Made by a program: the position numbers and the translations under genes. From Amycolatopsis sp. NBC_00345 (lineage in GTDB: Bacteria; Actinomycetota; Actinomycetes; Mycobacteriales; Pseudonocardiaceae): 64,000 bases of DNA. The stretch covers positions 124,001 to 188,000 of the forward strand of contig NZ_CP107995.1 of assembly GCF_036116635.1 (NCBI RefSeq), read 5' to 3'. Under the pieces are notes generated by a model. That model was given only the letters and a program-made list of their open reading frames with translations. It searched no databases and was not told where the DNA came from. Each line of letters opens with the position of its first letter. Position 1 is the first letter of the stretch. Below, one piece after another: positions 1 to 8,097 of this stretch.

Positions 1-72
1 CGGTAAATTCAACGGTCACTGAATTCGGGGCCCGCCCACGGCCCCCTCCGGCCCGAGCGGCACAATGTGCCC

Positions 73-1635
73 ATGGTCAGCTCAGCAGCAGGCAAACCGG
101 CCGGGCCGGGCCCGGTCAGCCCCTCTCGCGCGGAGTTCCGCGGCCTGGCCGAGAGCCGCCGCGTGATCCCCGTGGTGCGCAAGGTGCTCGCCGACGGTGA
201 GACCCCGCTCGGCGTCTACCGCAAGCTCGCCGCCGACCGGCCGGGCACGTTCCTGTTCGAGTCGGCGGAGAACGGCGCCTCCTGGTCGCGCTGGTCGTTC
301 GTGGGCGTGGACAGCCCGGCCGCGCTGACCGTGCGCGACGGCAAGGCGGTCTGGACCGGCACGCCGCCGGTCGGGCTGCCGGTCGAGGGCGACCCGCTGC
401 AGGTCCTGCGCGACACCGTCGAGGCGCTGCACAGCGAGCCGCTGCCCGGGCTGCCGCCGCTGACCGGCGGCATGGTCGGCTACATCGGCTACGACGCCGT
501 GCGCTGGCTCGAAAAGCTGCCCGAGCTGGCCGAGCGCGACCTCGACATCCCCGAGCTGACCATGCTCCTGGCCACCGACCTGGCGGCGTTCGACCACCAC
601 GAGGGCACCGTCACGCTGATCGCGAACGCGGTCAACTGGGACGACTCGCCCGAGCGTGTGGACGCGGCCTACGACAGCGCGCTGGAGCGGCTGTCGGCCA
701 TGACCGAGCAGCTGCGCGTGCCCGCGCCGCCGACCGTCGCGACGTTCGACCGGCCCGTGCCGGAGTTCACCCGCCGCCGCAGCAAGGAGGACTTCCACGC
801 CGCGGTCGACAAGGCGGTGGAGGCGATCAAGGCCGGCGAAGCGTTCCAGGTGGTGCCCTCGCAACGGTTCGAGATCGAGACCGGCGCCGACGCGCTCGAC
901 GTCTACCGCGTGCTGCGCACGTCCAACCCGAGCCCGTACATGTACCTGCTGCGCCTGGAGGGCTTCGACATCGTCGGGTCCAGCCCGGAGTCGCTGGTCA
1001 CGGTGCGGGACGGGCGCGCGACCACGCACCCCATCGCGGGCACCCGCTGGCGCGGCGCCGACCCGGAGGAGGACGCGCAGCTGGCCAAGGACCTGCTGGC
1101 CGACGACAAGGAGCGCGCCGAGCACCTGATGCTCGTCGACCTCGGCCGCAACGACCTGGGCAAGGTCTGCCGCCCGGGCACCGTGCGGGTGGTCGACTTC
1201 TTCCAGATCGAGCGCTACAGCCACGTGATGCACATCGTGTCCACCGTCACCGGCGAGCTGGCCGCGGGCAAGACGGCGTTCGACGCGGTCACCGCGTGTT
1301 TCCCGGCCGGAACGCTGTCGGGGGCGCCGAAGGTACGCGCCATGCAGCTGATCGAGGAGCTGGAGCCGGTGCGCCGCGCCCTGTACGGCGGCGTGGTCGG
1401 CTACCTGGACTTCGCCGGCGACGCCGACACGGCCATCGCCATCCGCACCGCCCTGATGCGCGACGGCGTCGCGTACGTGCAGGCGGGCGGCGGTGTGGTG
1501 GCCGACTCGGTGGCCGACTACGAGGACACCGAGTCGCTGAACAAGGCGCGCACGGTGCTCTCGGCCGTCGCCGCGGCCCAGACCATGGTGCCCGCGGACC
1601 GGCTCGACCCGGCCGAGGACTCCGCCGGTGTCTGA
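73..1635 (+). CDS. trpE: Anthranilate synthase component I
   Basis: It converts chorismate to anthranilate, the first committed step of tryptophan synthesis, using ammonia or a TrpG partner that is not in this window. The protein has about 520 residues, the usual size. The N-terminal tryptophan-feedback site is visible as FESAENGASWSRWSF near residue 62. The chorismate-binding domain carries PIAGTRWRG near residue 320 and PAGTLSGAPK near residue 412. ATG at 73 is preferred; an in-frame GTG at 67 is possible. The stop overlaps the next gene by 8 bp, so this is the head of a trp operon. Only 66 bp of upstream sequence is visible, and it has no run of Trp codons that would suggest an attenuator. 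Confidence 0.96.
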   Translation: MVSSAAGKPAGPGPVSPSRAEFRGLAESRRVIPVVRKVLADGETPLGVYRKLAADRPGTFLFESAENGASWSRWSFVGVDSPAALTVRDGKAVWTGTPPVGLPVEGDPLQVLRDTVEALHSEPLPGLPPLTGGMVGYIGYDAVRWLEKLPELAERDLDIPELTMLLATDLAAFDHHEGTVTLIANAVNWDDSPERVDAAYDSALERLSAMTEQLRVPAPPTVATFDRPVPEFTRRRSKEDFHAAVDKAVEAIKAGEAFQVVPSQRFEIETGADALDVYRVLRTSNPSPYMYLLRLEGFDIVGSSPESLVTVRDGRATTHPIAGTRWRGADPEEDAQLAKDLLADDKERAEHLMLVDLGRNDLGKVCRPGTVRVVDFFQIERYSHVMHIVSTVTGELAAGKTAFDAVTACFPAGTLSGAPKVRAMQLIEELEPVRRALYGGVVGYLDFAGDADTAIAIRTALMRDGVAYVQAGGGVVADSVADYEDTESLNKARTVLSAVAAAQTMVPADRLDPAEDSAGV

Positions 1636-2212
1636 GCCGGCCACCCCCGCGGAACCCGTTGTCCAGGCAGGTGAACGGCCGTCGCGTCGTCCACTGTGGA
1701 TGATCATCGTGGCGCTCCTGCTGGGCGCGCTGGCGCTGTGGGGCGCCTCGCGGCTGGCCTGGTTCGCGGAGTTCCGCGACGAGGGCGTCCGCGGCACCGT
1801 GCTGTACAGCGAAAACGGCGAACAGCGGGCCACGGCGCTGGTTCCGCTCGCGCTGCTGGCCCTGGCCGGCGTCGCGGGGGTGATCGCGACCGGCGGCTGG
1901 GCCCGCCGCGTGCTCGGCGTCGTGCTGGCGCTGGCGGGCGTCGCGGGGGTCTGGAGCGGGGTGGCCGGGGTGCGGTTCGGCGGGTACGCCGCCGGACTGC
2001 CCGTCACCGAGATGCTCCTGGGCCGTGGGATCGCGGTGCTCGGCGGAATTCTCGTGGCGCTCGGCGGGTTGGCAGCGATCAAGGGCGCGGGGACCGCACG
2101 GCGGCTCGGTGCCCGGTACGCGGCACCGGGCGCGAAGAAGGCACAGCGTGATCCGGACATCGAGTTGTGGGACGCGCTTTCCGAGGGTGAGGACCCCACC
2201 GCGGGCCGGTGA
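1628..2212 (+). CDS. Trp-operon-associated membrane protein (TIGR02234 type)
   Basis: This 194-residue protein has about four hydrophobic segments (roughly residues 22-42, 66-90, 92-113 and 118-142) and a charged C-terminus. It overlaps trpE by 8 bp and starts at GTG. Actinobacterial trp operons commonly carry an uncharacterised membrane protein at exactly this place, between trpE and trpC (Rv1610-like in mycobacteria), so position and topology give the assignment. Its function is unknown. It may be linked to tryptophan biosynthesis or transport only by co-expression. Confidence 0.85.
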   Translation: MSEPATPAEPVVQAGERPSRRPLWMIIVALLLGALALWGASRLAWFAEFRDEGVRGTVLYSENGEQRATALVPLALLALAGVAGVIATGGWARRVLGVVLALAGVAGVWSGVAGVRFGGYAAGLPVTEMLLGRGIAVLGGILVALGGLAAIKGAGTARRLGARYAAPGAKKAQRDPDIELWDALSEGEDPTAGR

Positions 2213-2312
2213 TCGCCCGGCGGAGAACGGAATCGCCGGCCGCGGCGCACCCGGGACGGGCCGGTCTTCGAGCGGGGGTTAGCATCGTTTCGGCGGGAAG
2301 GGGAAGGTTTTT

Positions 2313-2378
2313 GTGAGCGACCTAGCGAAGGAATCGGTGGGCTCGACGGCCCCGGCACCGGGTGGGGGCACCCGGTGA
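2313..2378 (+). CDS. Possible 21-residue peptide coupled to trpC
   Basis: A short frame starts at GTG 2313, just behind a purine-rich stretch AAGGGGAAGG. It ends with a TGA (2376-2378) that overlaps the trpC GTG start (2375) in a GTGA arrangement. The peptide would begin MSDLAKESVG and has no recognisable domain. The good Shine-Dalgarno sequence and stop/start overlap suggest that it is translated and couples trpC translation to upstream ribosomes. Related actinobacteria have a small HGxxPAAW-motif protein at this position, but that motif is absent here. It could equally be a chance frame. Confidence 0.35.
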   Translation: MSDLAKESVGSTAPAPGGGTR

Positions 2379-3184
2379 GCGTGCTCGAGGACATCGTCGC
2401 CGGTGTGCGGGAAGACCTCGCCGTGCGCGAGGCGGCGCTGCCGTTCGACGAGCTGAAGGTCCGCGCGGCCAAGGCCCCGCAGCCCCGTGACGTGATGGCC
2501 GCGCTGCGCGAGTCCGGCATCGGCGTGATCGCCGAGGTGAAGCGGCGCAGCCCGTCGAAGGGCGAGCTGGCCGACATCCCCGACCCCGCGGCGCTGGCCA
2601 AGGACTACGAGGACGCCGGTGCGCGCGTGATCAGCGTGCTCACCGAGCAGCGCCGCTTCGGCGGGTCGCTGGCCGACCTCGACGCCGTGCGCGCCGCCGT
2701 GGACATCCCGGTGCTGCGCAAGGACTTCGTGGTCAGCCCGTACCAGGTGCACGAGGCCCGGCTGCACGGCGCGGACATGGTGCTGCTGATCGTCGCGGCG
2801 CTGGAGCAGAACGCGCTGGCCGCGCTGCTCGACCGCGTCGAATCGCTCGGCATGACCGCGCTGGTGGAGATCCACAACGCCGAAGAGGCCGACCGCGCGC
2901 TGGAGGTCGGCGCCAAGGTGATCGGCGTCAACGCGCGCAACCTGCACACTCTGGAAGTGGACCGGGACGTCTTCTCCCGCCTCGCCCCGGGGCTGCCGTT
3001 CGAGGTGTTCAAGGTCGCCGAGTCCGGCGTCCGCGGCCCGGGCGACCTGATGTCGTACGCCGGCCACGGTGCCGACGCCGTGCTGGTGGGCGAGGGCCTG
3101 GTGGCGTCGGGCGACCCCAAGGGCGCCGTCGTGAAGCTGGTCACCGCCGGTTCGCACCCGGCCTGCCCGAGGCCTTCGCGGTGA
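2375..3184 (+). CDS. trpC: Indole-3-glycerol phosphate synthase
   Basis: It closes CdRP to indole-3-glycerol phosphate. The 269-residue single TIM barrel is not fused to TrpF. The signature EVKRRSPSKG near residue 54 supplies the catalytic and phosphate-binding residues. Further barrel motifs are LRKDFVV near residue 112, VGVNARNLHT near residue 185, and the phosphate-gripping AESGVRGPGD and ADAVLVGEGL segments near the C-terminus. GTG 2375 starts the frame. The stop overlaps the trpB GTG in a GTGA, indicating translational coupling. Confidence 0.95.
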   Translation: MSVLEDIVAGVREDLAVREAALPFDELKVRAAKAPQPRDVMAALRESGIGVIAEVKRRSPSKGELADIPDPAALAKDYEDAGARVISVLTEQRRFGGSLADLDAVRAAVDIPVLRKDFVVSPYQVHEARLHGADMVLLIVAALEQNALAALLDRVESLGMTALVEIHNAEEADRALEVGAKVIGVNARNLHTLEVDRDVFSRLAPGLPFEVFKVAESGVRGPGDLMSYAGHGADAVLVGEGLVASGDPKGAVVKLVTAGSHPACPRPSR

Positions 3185-4443
3185 CCGACGAACACCAGCC
3201 CGGCAAGCACGACCCGGACGAGCGCGGCTACTACGGCCCGTACGGCGGCCGGTTCATGCCGGAGGCGCTGATCGGCGTCGTGGACGAGGTCGCGGCCGAG
3301 TACGACAAGGCGCGCCACGACCCGGAGTTCGTCGCCGAGCTGAACCGGCTGCTCAAGGACTACGCGGGCCGCCCGTCGCTGCTCACCGAGGCCAAGCGCT
3401 TCGGCGAGCACGCGGGCGGGGCGCGGGTGTTCCTCAAGCGCGAGGACCTGAACCACACCGGCTCGCACAAGATCAACAACGTGCTGGGCCAGGCGCTGCT
3501 CACCAAGCGGATGGGCAAGAAGCGGGTGATCGCGGAGACCGGCGCCGGCCAGCACGGCGTCGCCACGGCCACCGCGTGCGCGCTGCTCGACCTGGACTGC
3601 ATCGTCTACATGGGCGAGGTCGACACCGAGCGGCAGTCGCTGAACGTGGCGCGGATGAAGCTGCTCGGCGCCGAGGTCGTGCCGGTCAAGACCGGTTCGC
3701 GCACGCTCAAGGACGCGATCAACGAGGCGCTGCGCGACTGGGTGACCAACGCCGACACCACGCACTACCTGTTCGGCACCGCCGCCGGGCCGTACCCGTT
3801 CCCGATGATGGTGCGCAACTTCCACAAGGTGATCGGCGAAGAGGCGCGTGAGCAGGTGCTGGCGCAGGCCGGCCGGCTGCCCGACGTCGTCGCGGCGTGT
3901 GTCGGCGGCGGTTCGAACGCCATCGGCATCTTCTCCGGCTTCTACGACGACCCCGGGGTGCGGCTGGTCGGGTTCGAGCCCGGCGGCGAGGGCATCGAGG
4001 GCAACCGCCACGGCGCCACGCTGACCAAGGGCAGCCCGGGCAACCTGCACGGCGCGATGTCGTACCTGCTGCAGGACGAGGACGGCCAGACCATCGAGTC
4101 GCACTCGATCTCGGCCGGCCTGGACTACCCGGGTGTCGGGCCCGAGCACGCGTGGCTCAAGGACTCCGGCCGCGCCGAGTACCGGCCGGTCACCGACGCC
4201 GAGGCGATGGACGCGTTCCGGCTGCTCTCGCGCACCGAGGGCATCATCCCGGCGATCGAGTCGGCGCACGCGCTCGCGGGCGCGCTGGTGCTGGGCCGTG
4301 AGCTGGGGCCGGACGGCCTGATCCTGGTCAATCTTTCCGGCCGCGGCGACAAGGACATGGACACCGCGGCGGAGTGGTTCGGCCTCGCGGACACTGCCGG
4401 TTCTGACGCTGGCGGCTCCGACGCTGCCGAGGAGGGCAAGTGA
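3181..4443 (+). CDS. trpB: Tryptophan synthase beta chain
   Basis: This PLP enzyme condenses indole with serine. The PLP lysine is K97 in HTGSHKINN. The phosphate-binding glycine loop GGGSNAIG lies near residue 242, and the start shows the TrpB signature YGPYGGRFMPEAL. It has 420 residues, slightly long because of a Ser/Gly/Ala-rich tail after about residue 400. The GTG start overlaps trpC, and its own stop overlaps trpA (GTGA), so alpha and beta subunits are co-translated as expected for the TrpAB complex. Confidence 0.97.
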   Translation: MTDEHQPGKHDPDERGYYGPYGGRFMPEALIGVVDEVAAEYDKARHDPEFVAELNRLLKDYAGRPSLLTEAKRFGEHAGGARVFLKREDLNHTGSHKINNVLGQALLTKRMGKKRVIAETGAGQHGVATATACALLDLDCIVYMGEVDTERQSLNVARMKLLGAEVVPVKTGSRTLKDAINEALRDWVTNADTTHYLFGTAAGPYPFPMMVRNFHKVIGEEAREQVLAQAGRLPDVVAACVGGGSNAIGIFSGFYDDPGVRLVGFEPGGEGIEGNRHGATLTKGSPGNLHGAMSYLLQDEDGQTIESHSISAGLDYPGVGPEHAWLKDSGRAEYRPVTDAEAMDAFRLLSRTEGIIPAIESAHALAGALVLGRELGPDGLILVNLSGRGDKDMDTAAEWFGLADTAGSDAGGSDAAEEGK

Positions 4444-5231
4444 GCGGCCTCGACGAGGTGTTCGCGGCGACGCGGGCGGAAGGCCGGGCCGCGCTGGTCG
4501 GCTACCTGCCCGCCGGATTCCCCTCGGTCGAGGGCTCGAAGGACCTGCTGGCCGCGACGGTCGACGGTGGCGCCGACCTGGTCGAGGTCGGCGTGCCGTA
4601 CTCCGACCCGGTGATGGACGGCCCGACCATCCAGGCCGCCGCCGAGTCGGCGCTGGCCGGCGGCTTCCGGCTCAAGCAGCTGTTCGAGGTGGTCGAGTCG
4701 GTGTCGGCGCGCGGTGGCAAGGCCGTCGTGATGACGTACTGGAACCCGGTGCACCGCTACGGCGTGGACGCGTTCGCCCGCGACCTGGCCGCGGCCGGCG
4801 GCCTGGGCATGATCACCCCGGACCTGATCCCGGACGAGGCCGGCGAGTGGATGGCGGCCTCGCGGGCGCACGGGCTGGACCGGATCTTCCTGGTCGCGCC
4901 GTCGTCGTCGGAGGAGCGCATCGTGAAGACGGTCGAGGCCTCCTCGGGCTTCGTCTACGCCACGGCGGTCATGGGCGTCACGGGCGCCCGCGACGCGGTG
5001 GGCGTCCACGCGGAGGAGCTGGTCCGCCGCACGCGCACCCACACGTCCCTCCCGATCGGCGTCGGCCTCGGCGTCCGCTCCGGCGACCAGGCGGCCCAGG
5101 TGGGCTCCTTCGCCGACGCGGTCATCGTGGGCTCCGCACTGGTCACCGCCGCCGCCTCCGGCCCGGACGGGGTTCGTTCGCTGGCGGGGGAGCTGGCGGA
5201 GGGCGTTCGCCGGGCGGTCACTCCGGCCTGA
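4440..5231 (+). CDS. trpA: Tryptophan synthase alpha chain
   Basis: It cleaves indole-3-glycerol phosphate to indole and glyceraldehyde-3-phosphate. Both catalytic acids fall at the canonical numbers: E49 and D60 in the stretch EVGVPYSDPVMDGP. The 263-residue TIM barrel is full length, and the phosphate site GVGLGVRS is near the C-terminus. The start overlaps the trpB stop. In many actinobacteria lgt follows directly; here 6.7 kb of unrelated genes intervene before lgt. Confidence 0.96.
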   Translation: MSGLDEVFAATRAEGRAALVGYLPAGFPSVEGSKDLLAATVDGGADLVEVGVPYSDPVMDGPTIQAAAESALAGGFRLKQLFEVVESVSARGGKAVVMTYWNPVHRYGVDAFARDLAAAGGLGMITPDLIPDEAGEWMAASRAHGLDRIFLVAPSSSEERIVKTVEASSGFVYATAVMGVTGARDAVGVHAEELVRRTRTHTSLPIGVGLGVRSGDQAAQVGSFADAVIVGSALVTAAASGPDGVRSLAGELAEGVRRAVTPA

Positions 5232-5275
5232 TCGGTCGCTCTTGCTTCGCCGCCGGAAACTGTCGGTGGTCGTTC

Positions 5276-5281
5276 GTACAC
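5276..5281 (+). promoter_or_regulatory. Candidate leaderless -10 box for the Uma2-family gene
   Basis: TACACT ends 7 nt before the GTG/ATG starts at 5289-5297, with no Shine-Dalgarno sequence in between. This TANNNT-to-start spacing is typical of actinobacterial leaderless mRNAs. Confidence 0.4.
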
Positions 5282-5288
5282 TCTCGGT

Positions 5289-5864
5289 GTGATGATGACT
5301 CCTGCTGAACCCGAGATCAGGCTGGCGTACCGGGCTGGTGGCTGGATCGTCGACGACGTGCTCGCGCTGCCCGAAGAGCGGACCGGGGGCAACCGGGTCG
5401 AGCTTGTCGACGGGGTGTTGCTGGTGAGTCCTCTGGCGCGCCTGGAGCACCAACGGCTGGTCGGCCGGTTGTGGGGTGAGCTCAGCCCGGCCGCGGCACC
5501 TCGTCTCGAGGTCCTGCCTGGGGCGACCCTGGTGCTGGGCAATCGGAACAACCGGCTGCTCATCCCCGACCTGGTTGTGAGCACCGCGCCAGGGCTCGAA
5601 GGTGTGAGCCTGACCGAGCAGCAAATGGCCATGGTGGTGGAGATCGAGTCGCCGTCGACGAGGGTTCAGGATCGGATCCTGAAGAAAGCGCTGTACGCCG
5701 AGGCGCTCATCCCGTACTACCTGCTCGTCGACCCGGCCCAGGAGCCGGTGGCCGCCACCGTGTTCGGGCTGGACGGCGGGGAGTACGTGCCGATCGAGGA
5801 GAGCGAAGGCGGAGTGCTGGAGCTGGTGGAGCCGTTCGGGGCGCGGGTGGATCTTCGCGGCTGA
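5289..5864 (+). CDS. Uma2-family (DUF820) PD-(D/E)XK nuclease-like protein
   Basis: The 191-residue protein shows the DUF820/Uma2 pattern: RVELVDGVLLVSP near residue 38, LLIPDLVV near residue 94, and VVEIESPST near residue 116. These correspond to the acidic and E-X-K-like core of the PD-(D/E)XK fold. PYYLLVDP follows near residue 142. Biological roles for this large, often multicopy family are not established. It stands alone between trpA and a divergently unrelated amidase. Three consecutive start codons (GTG ATG ATG) occur at 5289-5297, so the exact start is uncertain by 2 residues. Confidence 0.8.
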   Translation: MMMTPAEPEIRLAYRAGGWIVDDVLALPEERTGGNRVELVDGVLLVSPLARLEHQRLVGRLWGELSPAAAPRLEVLPGATLVLGNRNNRLLIPDLVVSTAPGLEGVSLTEQQMAMVVEIESPSTRVQDRILKKALYAEALIPYYLLVDPAQEPVAATVFGLDGGEYVPIEESEGGVLELVEPFGARVDLRG

Positions 5865-5949
5865 GCCGGGCGTTCAGGCGCGAGCGGTGGGCGCGGTCGA
5901 AGCTGGCGTTTGTACGAATCGTGTACGCCGGACGCGCACAGTCGCGGGC

Positions 5950-6615
5950 ATGGCTATCGACATCGGACACTTGCCCCGGCGAGCGTTTCTCCGTGGTGCG
6001 GCCGGGATGACGGCCGCCGCGGCGGCGGGTCTGCTGCTGCCCGGCCTGGCGCGCGCGGCCGGCGAACCGCGGATCTACAGCTGCGCCGAGTGGGGTGCGC
6101 GGCCGCCCGCGGACCCGCTCACCACGCTCGACCACCCGGCCAACCGGATCCTCATCCACCACATCGACTGCCCCAACAGCACGGACTACTCGCTCGAGCA
6201 CGCGTTCCAGGTCGCGCGCGACGACCAGGCCGACCACATCGACAACAACGGCTGGTCCGACACCGGCCAGCACTTCACCGTCTCCCGCGGCGGCTACCGC
6301 ATGGAAGGCCGCCACGGCAGCCTCGACGCACTGCGCAGCGGCGACAAGATCGTCCGCGCCGCGCACTGCCCCGGCCAGAACGACAACGCCATCGGCATCG
6401 AGAACGAGGGCACCTACATGACCGTCGAGCCGCCGGAGGCGCAGTGGTCGTCGCTGGTGGTGTTCTGCGCCTACATCTGCACGCAGTACGGCATCCCGGT
6501 CGAGGAGATCAAGGGCCACCGCGACTACTACAACACCGATTGCCCCGGCGACAAGCTGTACGCCCGGCTCCCCGAACTCCGGTCCGACGTCGCGGCGCAG
6601 CTGTCCACCCGCTGA
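5950..6615 (+). CDS. Tat-exported peptidoglycan amidase/PGRP-like protein
   Basis: The predicted N-acetylmuramoyl-L-alanine amidase fold has 221 residues. A twin-arginine signal (LPRRAFLRGAAG) is followed by an alanine-rich hydrophobic stretch ending AGLLLPGLARAAG, so export is expected. The mature part contains RILIHHIDCPNS (zinc-ligand histidine region), AAHCPGQND, AIGIENEGTY and KGHRDYYNTDCPGDKLY, matching the amidase-2/PGRP layout. ATG 5950 is chosen because the signal peptide begins right there; the frame is open upstream to 5887. The gene is convergent with the glutamine-synthetase-like gene and shares a long bidirectional hairpin with it. Confidence 0.88.
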   Translation: MAIDIGHLPRRAFLRGAAGMTAAAAAGLLLPGLARAAGEPRIYSCAEWGARPPADPLTTLDHPANRILIHHIDCPNSTDYSLEHAFQVARDDQADHIDNNGWSDTGQHFTVSRGGYRMEGRHGSLDALRSGDKIVRAAHCPGQNDNAIGIENEGTYMTVEPPEAQWSSLVVFCAYICTQYGIPVEEIKGHRDYYNTDCPGDKLYARLPELRSDVAAQLSTR

Positions 6616-6668
6616 AGGCTCGTGAGTGTTGATGACGGTTAGAACCGTCATCAACACTCACGAGCTTT
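6615..6668. terminator. Bidirectional hairpin between convergent genes
   Basis: A near-perfect palindrome (arms 6615-6640 and 6643-6668, axis at 6641.5) covers the stop codons of both convergent genes. The core arm reads CTCGTGAGTGTTGATGACGG. It probably terminates both transcripts. A related element lies at 11845-11892. Confidence 0.75.
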
Positions 6669-8031
6669 AATGCAGCCAGCGCATCACCGAGCACAGCGAC
6701 TCCGGGTCCAGCGACCCCAGCTCCGCGATCTCGCCGCGGCGCACGTCCATCAGCGTCGTGGCGAGTTCGGGGCCGAAGGCGGACTTCAGCACGTCGTCGG
6801 CCTCGAACGCGGCCACCGCTTCGGCCAGTGACCGGGGCAGCCGGGTTACTCCCGAAGACGCGGCTTCCTCCGGCGACAGCGCGCCCGGGTCGACGTCCAC
6901 CGGCGCGGGCAGGCGGGCGCCGGAATCGAGGCCGGACAGGCCGGCGAAGAGCAGGCCCGCGACGACGAGGTACGGGTTCGCCGTCAGGTCGAAGCACTTC
7001 ACCTCCAGGTTCGCCGCCGTGTCGCGCTGGCCGGGGGCGCCGCGGATCAGGCGCAGCGGCGCCTCGCGATTTTCCAGGCCCCACGCGGTGAACACGCCCG
7101 CCCAGTGGTGCGGCTCCAGCCGCAGGTAGCTGAGCACCGACGGCGCGCCCACGGCCAGCAGCGCGGGCAGCCGCGCCAGGATCCCCGCCCCGAACGACGA
7201 AGCCCCGGCGGTCAGCCCGAACGGGCCGTCGCCGCCGGAGCACAGGTTCCGCGAGCCGTCCCAGACACTCAGGTGAACGTGCCCGCCGTTGCCGACGCCG
7301 CCGGGCGCGAACTTCGGCGTGAACGACGCCCGCAGCCCGTGATCGGCGGTCACCGTGCGGATCGTCTCGCGCGTCAGCACCGCGAGGTCCGCCGCGCGCA
7401 CCGGGTCCGCGGCCGCCACCGACAGCTCGAACTGGCCCGCCGCGTACTCCGGGTGGATCTGCTCCACCTCGACGTGCTGACTGTCCAAAGCGGACACCAG
7501 TGTGCGCAGGTAGCCGGCGTTGCCGGTCAGCCGTGAGTAGCCGTACGCCGGGCCGGGCAACGGATCGCCGTCGGGATCCGTGACGACCCACTCGGTCTCG
7601 AACGCCATCCGAGCGGAGTAACCGCGCTCGGCCAGCCGCTCGACGCCCGCGACGGCCAGCGCCCGCGCGTCCTGCGGGTGCGGCGCGCCCTCCTGGTCGT
7701 ACTTCAGCACCGGCGCCCACGCCCAGCCGGACGGCGACGCGAGCACCGTCAGCGCGTCGAGGTCCGGGTGCAGCCGGAGGTCGCCGACCGGGCCGGGCGA
7801 GTACGCGCCGTCGGCGATCGTGTCCGTGCAGAGGAAGAAGTCGAACGAGTTGGACGCGCCCACGCCCCACGCGGCGGCGGACGCGAGCCGGCCCACCGGC
7901 ACCGCCTTGACCCGCGAGATCCCGGAGTTGTCGACGAAGGTCAGCGCGATCAGCTCCACCCCCGCGCGCCCCAGCCGGGCGGCCGCTTCGGTGCCGCGCC
8001 GTGAAAGTTCCGCCCGATCGAGCTGGCTCAT
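6667..8031 (-). CDS. Glutamine synthetase-like gamma-glutamyl ligase
   Basis: The 454-residue protein belongs to the GS superfamily but not to main GlnA. Catalytic-domain motifs are visible: the metal-ligand segment AFETEWVV, the histidine loop NGGHVHLSVWD, the substrate arginine region FTAWGLENREAPLRLI and NLEVKCFDLTANPYL. Such enzymes typically couple glutamate to amines (GlnA3/GlnA4, PuuA) and form the C-terminal half of fungal FluG. The start ATG 8031 is preferred over upstream in-frame codons because MSQLDRAEL begins the conserved region. The gene is divergent from a permease-amidohydrolase operon, suggesting a catabolic gamma-glutamylation pathway for an imported amine or amino acid. 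The substrate is unknown. Confidence 0.88.
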   Translation of the reverse strand: MSQLDRAELSRRGTEAAARLGRAGVELIALTFVDNSGISRVKAVPVGRLASAAAWGVGASNSFDFFLCTDTIADGAYSPGPVGDLRLHPDLDALTVLASPSGWAWAPVLKYDQEGAPHPQDARALAVAGVERLAERGYSARMAFETEWVVTDPDGDPLPGPAYGYSRLTGNAGYLRTLVSALDSQHVEVEQIHPEYAAGQFELSVAAADPVRAADLAVLTRETIRTVTADHGLRASFTPKFAPGGVGNGGHVHLSVWDGSRNLCSGGDGPFGLTAGASSFGAGILARLPALLAVGAPSVLSYLRLEPHHWAGVFTAWGLENREAPLRLIRGAPGQRDTAANLEVKCFDLTANPYLVVAGLLFAGLSGLDSGARLPAPVDVDPGALSPEEAASSGVTRLPRSLAEAVAAFEADDVLKSAFGPELATTLMDVRRGEIAELGSLDPESLCSVMRWLH

Positions 8032-8097
8032 CGTTCTCCCGCGCTGTTCACTGTGTACCGCACACGAACCGTCCACGTTGGCTTCGAGGAGCGCATC

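Noticed and set aside
1..66. Trp attenuator leader before trpE
   Set aside because: No tandem TGG codons in the visible 66 bp; more upstream sequence would be needed.
82..2601. Long leftward frame antisense to trpE and the membrane protein gene
   Set aside because: It is a high-GC shadow of trpE; composition is Arg/Ala/Ser-rich with no domain and no own Shine-Dalgarno sequence.
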